The translations under genes and the position numbers were made by a program. Shown here in pieces: positions 9,988-20,123 of a DNA stretch of 64,000 nt (within the stretch, counting starts at the first letter, position 1; each line of letters opens with the position of its first letter). Source of the DNA: Leishmania mexicana MHOM/GT/2001/U1103 (Eukaryota; Euglenozoa; Kinetoplastea; Trypanosomatida; Trypanosomatidae); NCBI RefSeq assembly GCF_000234665.1, contig NC_018314.1, forward strand, positions 395,130-459,129, read 5' to 3'. The notes below the pieces were generated by a model. The model was not told where the DNA came from and did no database searches. It was given only the letters and a program-made list of their open reading frames with translations.

Positions 9988-11247
9988 TCAGTCAAAGTGA
10001 GCAGCATACCTGTTCAGTTGTTGACGCAGCAGCGCATGCATCGCCATCCGTTCCTGGTGCACGTGAAAGAGAGCCGTCGGCCGCAGTTCACGCGCCCAGC
10101 GCAGCACCCGCTCCACAGATGCTACAGAGGTAATCTGATGCGGGGCGAGAAGAAAGGTGCACCACCACACGTACACGTGCTCGACTTTCATCGCCGAGCC
10201 AGCCTCAGCGGCAACCCCTGGCGGCGGCTCTGCCGATTCTCGAACGAGCAGCAGCACCGGTGCCCTCTTCACGTCGGCGAAGGCGTCCAGGTAGCGCCGT
10301 ATGAGTGCAGCATCGCCCTTGTCGTCGGTGCCAACGCAAACGGTGATGGAGAGGGTGCCGCTATAGAAGCATGCCGACGCCGTCTTGGCCGACGAGCTTG
10401 TGCCGGGCGACACCGGTGCGGCAGGCGTCGGCGTAGCCGTGATGAAGAGGGCTGCTGCAGAGAAGATGGAGGCTGAGTCGATCACCGGCTGCGAAGCGGC
10501 CGTGTTCGTCGTGGTCCCGGTGCGAGGCAGCAGTAGCAAACACTCCTGCTGCATGGTAGCGCCGCTGCGCTGGAGAAGTCCCTCGAGGACCGGCCGAAGA
10601 GCGTGCAGGCTCAGATCGGCGGCGAACGTTGCCGCTGCGCATCTCTCTTGAGGCGTCACCTCGGATGGAATGCATAGAGCGATGGAGGAGAGCGACGCTG
10701 CCGCTGCGGATGCCGCCTCAGCGGGGCAGGCAGAAGGCAAGCCGTATGTGCAGTGAGGTGCCACCTGACGCAACGCTGTGCTCAGTGCGTGGTCAAGGTT
10801 GTTGTACCGGTTTAGTTGGGCATACGGGATCGGGCACACAAACCGTATGATGATGGACGGGCAGGAAGTGTCTGCGGGCAGACGCGTTCCGTCTTCAGCG
10901 CAGGATAAAGCGATGCCGGCCTCCGCACGTGGTACGCGCGTATGGGTGCCGCCCTCCATGCCGCTGCCACTGCTACTCCTGAGCCCTGCCGCTCCAGTCG
11001 TCGGCGTCGTGGTAGAGCGACTCACGGGTGGCTGCGAGGGCGGCTCACCTGCGCCCTTACTTGTGCTGCCCTCCTGCAGGCTGGAAAGCTCATAGATACA
11101 GCCGCCGAACGTGTAGAGACGGTGTGGCTGCTCAGGGCCCGTGCTTGCCACATTATCAAGCTTGCATTCAAACAGCTTCAGCGCCGCCATGAGGGCGGGC
11201 AGCGGTGATGTATTCGGTAGTCGAGTGGCGCCCTTCATGAGAGGCAT
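9988..11247 (-). CDS. ARPC2: ARPC2 (p34-Arc) subunit of the Arp2/3 complex, divergent
   Basis: This 419-aa protein looks anonymous until its ends are compared with ARPC2. The N-terminal block (about 20-55) has the ALKLFE...FGG-IYEL pattern of the first p34-Arc sheet. The C-terminal 65 residues follow the long helix region: F-L-A-P-H, then VERVLRWARELR, H-V-H-Q-E-R-M and ALLRQQLNR, matching the animal arrangement F-V-L-F-P-R-H, R-D-Y, I-H-T-R-M-R and L-K-V-L-N-R. A Ser/Thr/Ala-rich insertion of about 100 residues sits after the first block, which explains why it exceeds the usual 300 aa. ARPC2 pairs with ARPC4 as the structural core that nucleates branched actin. I recall an ARPC2 gene near uridine phosphorylase in T. 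brucei, which agrees with the neighbour here. Identity is from motif spacing, not an alignment. Confidence 0.75.
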   Translation of the reverse strand: MPLMKGATRLPNTSPLPALMAALKLFECKLDNVASTGPEQPHRLYTFGGCIYELSSLQEGSTSKGAGEPPSQPPVSRSTTTPTTGAAGLRSSSGSGMEGGTHTRVPRAEAGIALSCAEDGTRLPADTSCPSIIIRFVCPIPYAQLNRYNNLDHALSTALRQVAPHCTYGLPSACPAEAASAAAASLSSIALCIPSEVTPQERCAAATFAADLSLHALRPVLEGLLQRSGATMQQECLLLLPRTGTTTNTAASQPVIDSASIFSAAALFITATPTPAAPVSPGTSSSAKTASACFYSGTLSITVCVGTDDKGDAALIRRYLDAFADVKRAPVLLLVRESAEPPPGVAAEAGSAMKVEHVYVWWCTFLLAPHQITSVASVERVLRWARELRPTALFHVHQERMAMHALLRQQLNRYAAHFD

Positions 11248-12445
11248 GTCCTGTGATCAAGGTGGCGCAGCACGGCGTTCCTTAAGTCTGGTCCGCACAC
11301 TGCCTGGAGGGAGTAGAGAGGGAGGCGCTGGGGCGGTGGGGGATTCACGCACGGTGGCAGAGGAGTGAGCGTGGCGCCCTTTTTCGGCCTGCATAGCGGC
11401 ATCATCACACGGATGCGTGAGAGAGGGGAGGGGGAGGGGTGCCGCCGCCAGCGGCTTAAGGAGGACTCCGCACAAGGGTGGCTGCGTAGTGCCCGTGCTT
11501 TTCACGTAGCGTTGTCGCCACCTGAGTTGTGCCACCCTGCACACACGCACGCGCAGCTCCACCACACGTGACGCATTTTGATGCGCTTCACGAGTGCTGT
11601 CTGCTATCGCAGGCAACATGTGTGTGTACAACGCTCCATGTTCCTGATGACGGGGCACACACACACAGCCCTCCGTGCGCTGTATCCTCAGGGTCCCAGT
11701 GCACCCTCGCCCCCGTGTGCGGTGAAAGCCAAGCAGCCCCCCTCCCTCCCTGCTAATGCCGAACCACTTCTGGTCGTGCCAGCGTCAAGTGCCTAGGACC
11801 TGGGGGGGGGTGGTGGTCAAAGCGAGCTGCAACAGTGAACACGTCTGTGCCATCCACATGATGGGCAGAGTGTCAGCGTCACTCGCACACCTCTCACCCG
11901 CCCACCTGGCGACTCTCACTGCCTCCTGGTTTAGGGAGCCTGAGTGCCACCCCGAGAGATGCCCCAGGGCTGGCGACCGGCGTGATGAGAGCGGCTGTGA
12001 GGCGGCCTGCAAGACAGGGTTGGGTGGGTAGAGTTTGCGGGAGGAGAAGGGGAGGGGGGGCTGCTCCGATCGCCAAGTCGGTGCACTGCTGTAGTGCGTT
12101 CCTTCGGCTGCTTCGCACCACGGGATGAGGTCTGTATCAGGGCCGGGAAGAAGGGTGTAGAGTGGGGTTGTACGTGTGCTATGGGGCTGAGTGGGCCGAT
12201 AGACGTATAGGGGGGTCGGGGCCGCACCCCCCCTCGCCACTCAAACCCCAGCACCACCACCACGAGGACAAGATGGCAGGAAGCGAAGAGGTGGCGCATT
12301 GTACTTGAATGCGAAATACCAGAAAACCATCAAAAGGCATGTATGCGCGATGAAAGCGAGCGTGCTGCGGGGAGGGAGGGAGGGAGGGGGGGGGACTACA
12401 ACAACAACGCCTTTTTCTCCGACTGCGCCGACGACGGTGGTTCGC
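11248..12445. other. Intergenic spacer between uridine phosphorylase and the ARPC2-like gene
   Basis: No coding region is supported. Unlike other spacers, the middle (about 11750-12250) is complex sequence rather than microsatellite and is listed separately as a possible retroposon remnant. G-rich and C-rich runs flank it. Confidence 0.55.
11750..12250 (-). mobile_element. Possible degenerate SIDER-type short retroposon
   Basis: About 0.5 kb of non-repetitive sequence without a credible ORF, lying in the 3' flank of uridine phosphorylase, in the position and size range of the extinct SIDER elements of Leishmania. Phrases such as ctctgcccatcatgtgg on the minus strand look familiar as dispersed repeat, but I cannot confirm this. 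There is no clear poly-A tail or target-site duplication. Confidence 0.3.
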
Positions 12446-13471
12446 CTAGTCCTTTATGAGGGTCTCCAGAGCGATGGTGATGGCGTTCGAGAGCCCCCTG
12501 GCCAGCTGCTCTGGCGTCGCGAAGGTGCGATCGGTGCGAGAGCGCCGGGCAACCACGACGCACACCGTGCCTGCCTGGTAGCCGAGGAGGTTGCTGAGGT
12601 AGCAGAGGGCGCTGTTCTCCATCTCGATGTTCGCAACGCGCTGCTCGCCCTCGCTGACGTTGAAGCGCAGGTCACCGAGTTCCTTGGTGAGATGCGGGAC
12701 GGTGAGGTGACCGCGAAATCGGCCGACACTGCGACCTTGGCATCCGTAGAAGCCACTGCCGCTGCAGGTGACGCCCACGTAGTAGGGCTGCTGCACCGAC
12801 ACACCCGCCTCTTTGTTGAGCGCCGTGCAGGCGTCCACAAGACCCTGCGTGATGGCTGGTGCGGCCTTGGTCGCGTACACCTGCACCTTCCCGAGGGAGG
12901 TTGCCTGAACCTTCGCCAGCACCTCCATCACGTCCGCCGTGTAGTTCACCGCAGGGGCGCCGTAGTACTGGCAGGTGTTGTCCATGCCGACGGCGTAGCG
13001 CGTGATGGCGAGGCAGCCTATCGGCACCTCGTCATTCGGTGTGCCGCAGGTGCCAACCCGGATGAGCTTCACCTTCGACGGATCAAACGGTGTCTCGAGA
13101 AGGTCTGCCGGGGTATCATCCTCGACGCGAGTGCGCCACCGCCGCTTCTGCGTGTCGTACTCCTTCAGGATGTGCACCTCGTTCATCACGATTTCGACGT
13201 TGTCGGTGCCCATGCCCGTGCTCAGCACCGTCACTGGAACGCCATGGTAGGCCCCGGTAATGATGTTTATTTCACGGTGCGAGGCCTCGTAGATGATGCT
13301 GCCACTGTCCAGGTAGGTGCCCACCATCTTCACGCGGCCTGGATCACCGACCAAGATGATGCGGTCTGCCAGGCGCTCGCTGCTGCAGGCGATGTGGTAG
13401 GTGACCCCATCCGGGGTGAGCGGAAGGTCCGGATCAACGTCGCCGGAAAAGTCACAGCCGCTGTCGGACAT
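12446..13471 (-). CDS. Uridine phosphorylase / nucleoside phosphorylase family (NP-I)
   Basis: This 341-aa enzyme cleaves uridine with phosphate to uracil and ribose-1-phosphate, part of pyrimidine salvage. The NP-I signatures are all present: GDPGR at 42-46 (phosphate loop), GMGTDN at 86-91, RVGTCG at 138-143 (phosphate Arg and nucleoside pocket) and NIEMENSAL at 281-289, whose Glu and Met contact the ribose. Length equals the trypanosomatid enzymes I remember. An insertion at about 108-132 (RRWRTRVEDD...) lies between the second and third motifs, as in kinetoplastid members. The start is the ATG of MSDSGCD; the roughly 110-codon open extension upstream is Ser/Pro/His-rich leader. No targeting signal is evident, so the cytosol is likely. 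Confidence 0.95.
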   Translation of the reverse strand: MSDSGCDFSGDVDPDLPLTPDGVTYHIACSSERLADRIILVGDPGRVKMVGTYLDSGSIIYEASHREINIITGAYHGVPVTVLSTGMGTDNVEIVMNEVHILKEYDTQKRRWRTRVEDDTPADLLETPFDPSKVKLIRVGTCGTPNDEVPIGCLAITRYAVGMDNTCQYYGAPAVNYTADVMEVLAKVQATSLGKVQVYATKAAPAITQGLVDACTALNKEAGVSVQQPYYVGVTCSGSGFYGCQGRSVGRFRGHLTVPHLTKELGDLRFNVSEGEQRVANIEMENSALCYLSNLLGYQAGTVCVVVARRSRTDRTFATPEQLARGLSNAITIALETLIKD

Positions 13472-14776
13472 GATGAGGGCGCTGGTAGGGAGAGGGTGCG
13501 TACTGCTGGTGGCATGGGAGCAGCGAGGAGGGAGAGAAAACGGGTGGTGGGCGGGGCCAACAGAGATACACAACGCACCAGAGGGCTGGGATGCGGAGTG
13601 ATGGCGGTCACGACTACACATGCGCCGTGCAGGGCGACGACGAGGGTGGTGGAGGGGGGGAGGATCGTGCGGTGATGACGACACGCGCGGGTGGACCACG
13701 TCGGGCCACGTCTCACATGCGCTCGCGAAGGGGAGCGAACCACTTTTCCCTTGGGCATGTGCGTATTGGCTGACCAGCGCGCACGAGCACCACCACGACA
13801 CCGAGCGCAAACGGCAGCCATGACGACGGTGACGATGATGCCGCTCCGCTTCTCGCGTTATCTATCTTGTGTTCGTGTCGCGTCTCCAGACGAGGAGAGA
13901 GGCGCCGCCCCCCACTCCCCCCCAACAGGCGGAGAGAAGAGAGGGCGAGCCAGAGGCGGCCTCTGCACTCACATGCATGGGCCAGGCAAGCATAGAGCCT
14001 CAAGGGCCAGGGGGTGCACAGACGCATGGGAGCGACTGCGATGTGGAGAGGGCAAGTGGACAAGGTGGGGGAGGGGGAGCGCACTGGTGACACACAACGA
14101 GGGAGGCAAACAAGTTCAGGCAACCTTGATGGAGTGCAAACCGCTACGACGCTCACGGGCACACACACACAGACGCACCGGCTACGTGCGGGAAGATAGG
14201 TTGAGGCGCGAAAAGAATGACGCAGACTTCGCACATCTTACTGCGAGCCGATCCCTCCCGCCTCCTCCGTAAAAGTGAAGAGTTCCTGCCCTCGCCAGTG
14301 CAAGACCAGTGAGGGAGGGAGGGAGAGCTTTATCGGAGCTTGATGGGCGCCATCTCCATCTCTTGCTAGCCTGTGATGGGCAGTGCCACCGAGCGTGCTG
14401 GGACGTGGCCACGTAGGCGGTGGAGAGAGGAGAGGAGAGGAAGCAATGAAGAGGGTGCGCAAGTGAGCGAGGGCTCGTCGTCCGGCATCGTCTGTCCAGT
14501 ACGCACCCCCTCCCCCTCCTCTTCACCACGGAATGTCCTCGTGCGCTGCTTCTCGAACCCTTCTCACCCTCCACAGCAGGACATCAACGAATGGCAACAT
14601 CGCACACACACACACACACACTCCTACAATACACCCGCCCATCACGTTGTGGCGCGTGTGTGCGGTGCATGTTTTCTCTATGCTGACGAGGAGTTCATTG
14701 GGGAGGGGGGAGGGGCCCTCCACCCACGTGTTGCGCTCTCTTGCGTGCCCCCGTGCTCATATGCGGGTGTGCACAC
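13472..14776. other. Intergenic spacer between the SLC25-like gene and uridine phosphorylase
   Basis: Low- to medium-complexity spacer with a CA tract at about 14603-14621, short purine runs and no supported coding region. It should contain the SLC25-like 3' UTR and the uridine phosphorylase leader. Confidence 0.6.
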
Positions 14777-15964
14777 CTATCTGGCATGGCCATCGCGAGT
14801 GCGGTCGGCCCACAGCTTCGCATACTCGTAGCTGGTCGACGCCAAGACCCCGTCCACAACACATGCGTTCACACTCAGCAGCAGCCCGCTGTAGAAGCCA
14901 CGGAAACCGCACCTGTGGTGCAGCTGGCGAGTCACGGACCACAGCGTAGCGCCGGGGGTCACCTGCAAATTTGTTCGCAGCACCAGGTAGGGATTGAAGA
15001 GTACCGCGGTGGCCGCGCTCGTCGTGACGGAGGCAGCACCGTTGATGAGGACGTTGTCGTCGGAGGAGGTGCACCAGCTCGGCAGACGCCATCCACCGTC
15101 CGCCGCATTGCCCCCTTGCTGGGACACCATGCTCTTTTCAGAGAGCCGCTGTAGATGCGGCCCAGAGATGTCGTAGAGGAAACTTTTCAGCTGACCATAC
15201 ATTGCCCACCATATGGCTGTCCACTGGCACCCGACGACCAGGGTTGTGCCGAAGCCGGCGAACACCGTGCGTAAGCCGCGCTCCGAGTACATGTGCTGCA
15301 GCGTCCGCCACGAGTTCATGCGCTGCGGCGGGGACGCCGTCATCTGGCGGTACGCAATTATACTAAGCGGGATGTGCACGGAGCGGCACATGACGTCGGC
15401 AGCGTACCCGGCGACCGCGTCGCGCGTCGCGGTGCCGTCGATGGGTACCTGCTCGCGGCCCCACTCGAACATGCAGAGGTAGATGACCTCGCTTAGTGCG
15501 CAGCCCATCGAGAGGGGGCCGATGCCCTGCAGGAGGCCGCGCCACCGCCCTTCGTGCGCGAAGATGTGGGAGAGGACGCCCCATGTGGTCATCTTGTTCG
15601 CCGCGGCGTTTGTCTGCTTCCGAGCAAGAGCTAGGCTCATCGGATGCTGAAGCGCTGTGCGGAGCGCGCACAGACCAAACGCGTAGCACAGGAAAGCACC
15701 TTGATGGAGGTCCGAGTAACTACGGTTGACGCTGGTCGTGTGCTCATGCAGTGGCGGGTCCTCTTCCACATCATGGGTGAGAAAACCAAGTGGCGACGAG
15801 TGCGGGTGCGAGGCAGAGCTGTGCTGCTGATGCGCTTGATGGGTGTGGGTGTGGTGATGGCTATTGGGGTGGTGGTGAGGCGCGTCCACGCTAGTGCTGC
15901 CGTGGGCAGCGGAGGGATCGTAGATGGCGCCGTCTGCTTCCATCAAGGAGGACTCGGTAAGCAT
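14777..15964 (-). CDS. SLC25-fold mitochondrial carrier-like protein, closest in pattern to SLC25A44
   Basis: This 395-aa protein starts at the ATG of MLTESSLMEAD; the codons upstream offer only TTG. After a His-rich disordered N-terminus (1-90) come three carrier repeats. Repeat 1 centres on HPMSLAL (107-113) with GRWRGLLQGIGP downstream. Repeat 2 has IPLSIIAYR (198-206) followed by RGLRTVFAGFGTTL and a WTAIWWAMYG segment recalling the S-AVWWPFY of SLC25A44. Repeat 3 has NPYLVLRTNLQV (334-345) followed by GFRGFYSGLL. Carriers of the inner mitochondrial membrane normally carry P-x-[DE]-x-x-[KR] in each repeat; here the acidic residue is missing in all three and the basic residue survives only in the third. 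SLC25A44 itself transports branched-chain amino acids, but the loss of the charged network makes any substrate claim unsafe. Confidence 0.8.
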   Translation of the reverse strand: MLTESSLMEADGAIYDPSAAHGSTSVDAPHHHPNSHHHTHTHQAHQQHSSASHPHSSPLGFLTHDVEEDPPLHEHTTSVNRSYSDLHQGAFLCYAFGLCALRTALQHPMSLALARKQTNAAANKMTTWGVLSHIFAHEGRWRGLLQGIGPLSMGCALSEVIYLCMFEWGREQVPIDGTATRDAVAGYAADVMCRSVHIPLSIIAYRQMTASPPQRMNSWRTLQHMYSERGLRTVFAGFGTTLVVGCQWTAIWWAMYGQLKSFLYDISGPHLQRLSEKSMVSQQGGNAADGGWRLPSWCTSSDDNVLINGAASVTTSAATAVLFNPYLVLRTNLQVTPGATLWSVTRQLHHRCGFRGFYSGLLLSVNACVVDGVLASTSYEYAKLWADRTRDGHAR

Positions 15965-17799
15965 CTTCTCTCGTCGGGCAGCTCGTGCGCTTCGGCCACG
16001 GAAGGCAACGAAGAGGCACGTGCGTCCCGTGTGTGCGTGGCGGGCGAGGAAGCGATGACGAGCCAAGGAGGGAGGTCAAGGCACACGGTTAGCCGCACAG
16101 GTAGCCTCGCGATGCGAAACACAAGCAAAGGGTGGTGAGAGAGAAATGCACACAGGCGCAGGCACACGTCCGTCCATCAGCCAAGCGACATCAGACCGGG
16201 GTGTGTGGTGGGGGAGTGCTGCGCAGAGAGCAGTGCCGCGGGCAGAAGAAAATATTTTGGCAGCCGGAAGCACACACACACACACACGCACGCGCCTACA
16301 CGCCTACATGCGCACGGAGTGGGTGGAGCGATCTATACAGAAGAGGACAAGAATGAGTGCAGCTGCTGCCAAGTTTACGGTCGCTGCCGTTGCCGCTGTC
16401 ACGCTCATAGCAGGACTTATGGATGCCTGAGAGAAAGCGTGTCTGCTTGTGTGTGTGTGTGTGTGTGTGTGCGTGCGTGCGTGCGTGTGCGCTTCTCAGC
16501 GGCGATGCAGCACTGCACGGAGGCGGTGAGAAGAGGAAGAAGAGACAAGAGCGCTGGAGAGCAGGCGCGCGCCGTTTATGCTGTTGCGTTGCAGTGAGCT
16601 CGACGGCTGCAACGTATGTTTGTGTGTTGTGCGCGCCAAAACAGGTTCAATGTGCGCGCGAGGGCGCAGCAGCAGCAGGAATGGTTGAGGAGGGGAAGAG
16701 GAGCACACCTACACCGACGAGCAAAAGGCGCGGAAGCTGGCAAGCCGTAACGGGGGAGGTGGGAGAGAGACGTACACGCGCGCACGCACACACACGCACG
16801 GAAGCAACACGATAAGCTGAGGTGATGAACGGCAATGGCGGCTCCGACTGCAGGCGGCAGCGCTTGCTTGTCTGTGGGAGCGCTTCCAGTCAGAGCGCAT
16901 CTTAGCAAGAGAATTTAAAAAGGAAAATGGGCGTACGTGTGTGTTGGGGGATGGGAGGAAGGGCAGCAGAGACCGAGAAGAGGAGATGTGGAGGGCGTGA
17001 AGGGAGGGGAGGGCGGGGAGGGGGCTCCAGCACACGAGATTGCACGGACGTCCTCAACAACCTCCCCCCTCCCCTCCCCAGAGAAAAAGAGATCAAGCAG
17101 ATACATGCGTGGATCAGCTTGTTCGGCTGACTCGTCTGCGAGCTGCTGAGGCCTCGGCTAACCTGTTGCGGCGTCGCTCCAGAGGAAGCACACACGAGCA
17201 TCAACACGGTCTGCACTCGGTTGGTAAAGCACATGCGCAGACAAAATCTGGGGGACGGCTGTATCCCCTGCTTGGCCAGCTAGCACAGCGCTTTCCACCT
17301 TTTCTCTCTCCATGCGTGTCTGCGTGCGGCTGTTCTGTCGCTACAGCTGCCATGATTGTCACGGGAACCGTCGTTAAATTCCGTTGCGTTGTGTGCTGCT
17401 TAGTTCCTGGTGCCCTTGCACTCGCACTGCCACGGTCACATCTATCCGTGCACCCACTCCCCTGACAGAGACCGATAGGTGCTGCTCCATAAGCAGCGCG
17501 GCAAGACAACACATGAGGGCTGTAGCCAAGCCGCGCGCAGCCGCTAAGAGGGCGCACGCACAGGGCTGGCAGTCGATGTTATCCGTCATGATCGCCCGAT
17601 TTTAAACACACGCACACCCAAAAGAGAAGAGTAGCGCACGCACAGGGCAGCAGGTAAGCCTGTCCCCCGCACTGCCCCGTCACCGGTGGGCAAGTGCGTG
17701 TGCATGTGCCTGGATGACGAGGTGGCGGCACACGTGCACCCTCCCCTTCCCCTGCCCAACACCCCCCCCTTTCGCCACACCATCTCTCTTCGAAGTTGC
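15965..17799. other. Intergenic spacer between the Nop15-like gene and the SLC25-like gene
   Basis: Contains CA/GT microsatellites (about 16269-16287 and 16450-16472) and purine-rich tracts near 16940-17020. About 17100-17600 is of ordinary complexity without a convincing ORF. Confidence 0.55.
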
Positions 17800-18948
17800 T
17801 TACTTAGTCTTCTTCACGGGTGCCCTGCGAGTCGCCCGCTTCGGGCTGGATTTGGGTGCCGCCGTCACGACGTCGGTTGTTTTCACGACCGCCTTCGCCA
17901 TGCCGGCCGCAGCGACAGTGCCGTTCTCCGACTTCGTCGAGCGAGACCGCTTCTTCTTCAGGAGACCAGGTGGCAGCGTGGCCAGCTGAGACTGGAAGAA
18001 GTCCGTCTTGAAGTCGATGCCGAGACTCTTGAGATAGTTGTTGTTATCCTTCTCGGTGCGCACGGCTTTCATGAGCAGGGCCACAGGATCCTTGCGACGC
18101 ACGTCGTGCTTCTTCAGTGGTCTGCCCTTTGTCTTGTACGCGTAGGCGAGCGCGCGGCGGCGGTTGACCATCTGGCGCGACGGCATGCGGCGCCGCATCG
18201 TGACGGCGCGCGCGCGTACGGCCTTGCCACCCAGCGCCATGCCATTGCACTCCTCCACCACAAGCGGTATAGCGGACTCCTTGTCGAACTCAACGTACGC
18301 GATACCGCGGGAGCGATGGGTACGCTTGCTGCGCACACAGAAGCAGTTTAGTACCGTTGCCCCAAACTGGTTAAGAAACTTGTAGAGCTGCGGCTCTTCG
18401 AACTCAGGCGGCAGAAAGCTCAGGCGCACGGCACGGTAGGGCTCGACGGTGCCGTTGCTCTCGCGCTGAGGGGATGCCGAGGAGGATGCCTGCTTGCCGA
18501 CTCCCAGCTCGTCGTTCTCGTCGTCCGAGGGGGCGCGGTTCGCCATGTCGCTAAGGTTGTCCGCATCCATGTCGACAGCCGCGCCGCCGTTCAGCATGTC
18601 ATCTTCATCGTCGCTCGAGTTGTCCTCGTCGCTCGGCGCCGGCGCTGCAGCCACTTCCTCCTCAGCCCTCTTGGCCTTCACGATACCGCTACGCTTCAGG
18701 TCTGTAGCCGCTCGCTTCTTCGCGGCGCTGCTCGTGGTCGCTGTGGTCTTCTTGGCGTTCTGTCCCTTCTTGCGAGGTGCAGCAGCCAGAGGGGCATGCT
18801 TCGCTGCCGCCTTCACTGGAGCGTTGACGTGCGTGGTCTGTATCGCCGCCGCGGCCGCCTTCACCGTCGACTCGGCGAAGGACAGTTTCTTGCGCTTGCC
18901 CGTCGCGGCGGCGCTGTTGGCCTTCTTGACGGCGCTCTTTGGCGGCAT
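17800..18948 (-). CDS. RRM protein, Nop15/NIFK-like nucleolar ribosome biogenesis factor
   Basis: This 382-aa protein starts at MPPKSAVKK. Residues 1-90 are Lys/Ala-rich and basic, resembling a nucleolar or histone-like tail. Residues about 95-150 are acidic (EDNSSDDEDDM). One RRM follows at about 180-255, with RNP2-like VRLSFLPP and RNP1-like SRGIAYVEF, and the linker CVRSKRTHRSRG. After the RRM come basic helices (RRRMPSRQMVNRRRALAYAYKTKG) and a Lys-rich end. This layout matches Nop15 of yeast and NIFK of animals, which bind pre-rRNA near ITS2 during 60S assembly. The RRM is certain; the Nop15 assignment rests on RRM sequence flavour and the basic tail. Confidence 0.85.
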   Translation of the reverse strand: MPPKSAVKKANSAAATGKRKKLSFAESTVKAAAAAIQTTHVNAPVKAAAKHAPLAAAPRKKGQNAKKTTATTSSAAKKRAATDLKRSGIVKAKRAEEEVAAAPAPSDEDNSSDDEDDMLNGGAAVDMDADNLSDMANRAPSDDENDELGVGKQASSSASPQRESNGTVEPYRAVRLSFLPPEFEEPQLYKFLNQFGATVLNCFCVRSKRTHRSRGIAYVEFDKESAIPLVVEECNGMALGGKAVRARAVTMRRRMPSRQMVNRRRALAYAYKTKGRPLKKHDVRRKDPVALLMKAVRTEKDNNNYLKSLGIDFKTDFFQSQLATLPPGLLKKKRSRSTKSENGTVAAAGMAKAVVKTTDVVTAAPKSSPKRATRRAPVKKTK

Positions 18949-20123
18949 TACGAGGCAGTGGTGGTGGTGGTGGACTTTCACGCGTCCGTGTGCAGGGGTA
19001 TGTGTGTGTGTGCGTGCGTGTGTGTGAGGCTCTGCTCGCGTGTGCCCGTAGCGATGTCTCTCTCTTTCCGTTGCTCGTGTTGTGCAGCTGTGACTCGGAC
19101 CGCCTCTTCACTGACGCGTCAGGCGCACCACAGCGGTGCGCGGACAACGAAGGCATAGAGATAAGATAGGATAGGGGAGAGGAGAGGAGATGAAAGGTGC
19201 GGGGAAATGGCAAGTGGCACGTCCACGTCAGCCCCCATCGAGTGCCATCCCTTCCCTTGACTCCACATGCACCGTGTAGCGGCGCACGAGCGGACGTCCC
19301 CCCCACACACACATCTCATCTCTGTGGTGTGGGGGTGGAGGGAGAGATGGGGGAGAGAGAAAGATGAGCGCGGAGAGATGCAGCGGCGTTGCTGGCGTCG
19401 TCCCCCGTTGCCGCCTCCCTCAAATATCTTTTTCATTCTGTTACGTGCCTTGCTGCTGTTCGTCGTCCACATCGCGCCCCCTCGCGTGCGTCGTCTGCGC
19501 CAACAACGCGTGCGAGCGAACGTGGGGGGGGGGGAGGGGACGCCGCGCTGTACATCAAAGAAGCGCACACAAAATCGAGCCCACATCCACACCCAAAGAC
19601 TTTCCGCCCTCCCGCCTCTAGGACTGCCCACCACCACCACCACCACGAACAGCGGCATCACCCGCCGTGTGGGAGACATACCGTCGCGATGGAGAGGCAG
19701 GAGGGTCTGCGAAGGGGAGAGCAAGAGCGACGGCGCCATCAACTCCTGTGTGTGTGTGTTCCGATTCCGTGAGCGGTGCACGCAAAGCCATGAGCAACAG
19801 ACACATCCAAGCGGCAAAAGGTGACAGAGCTCGCAACGCGCACACGACTAAATGCACGAGAGGTGGGAAGGCCACGACTGGTGTTGCCCGGTGCGCTCTC
19901 TCTCGCTTTCTCGTCCCCGGCGCGTGTGTGCATGCGAGCACGCGTGCCTCCTGTACATTCCAAGCAGTTGCAGAGCACCAGGCCACTAACAAGAGAAAGG
20001 GAGCGCATGGTGAGCGGACATAGTAGGACTGCGCGCGTGTGGAGGAGAGGGCGGGCGGCTGGGCCACGTGGACGAAGAAGTGCGCACGCCAGACACGACG
20101 CACCCGACAAGTGGGAGGTGCCA
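18949..20123. other. Intergenic spacer between the CH-like gene and the Nop15-like gene
   Basis: No supported coding region. It contains GT/CA and G-run tracts (for example 19000-19026, 19526-19536) and a CAC trinucleotide run near 19630-19647. Confidence 0.6.

Noticed and set aside
12299..13675. Long open frame on the plus strand opposite uridine phosphorylase
   Set aside because: It mirrors the high-GC third positions of the real enzyme on the other strand, has no recognisable motif, and would be the only plus-strand gene in the unit.
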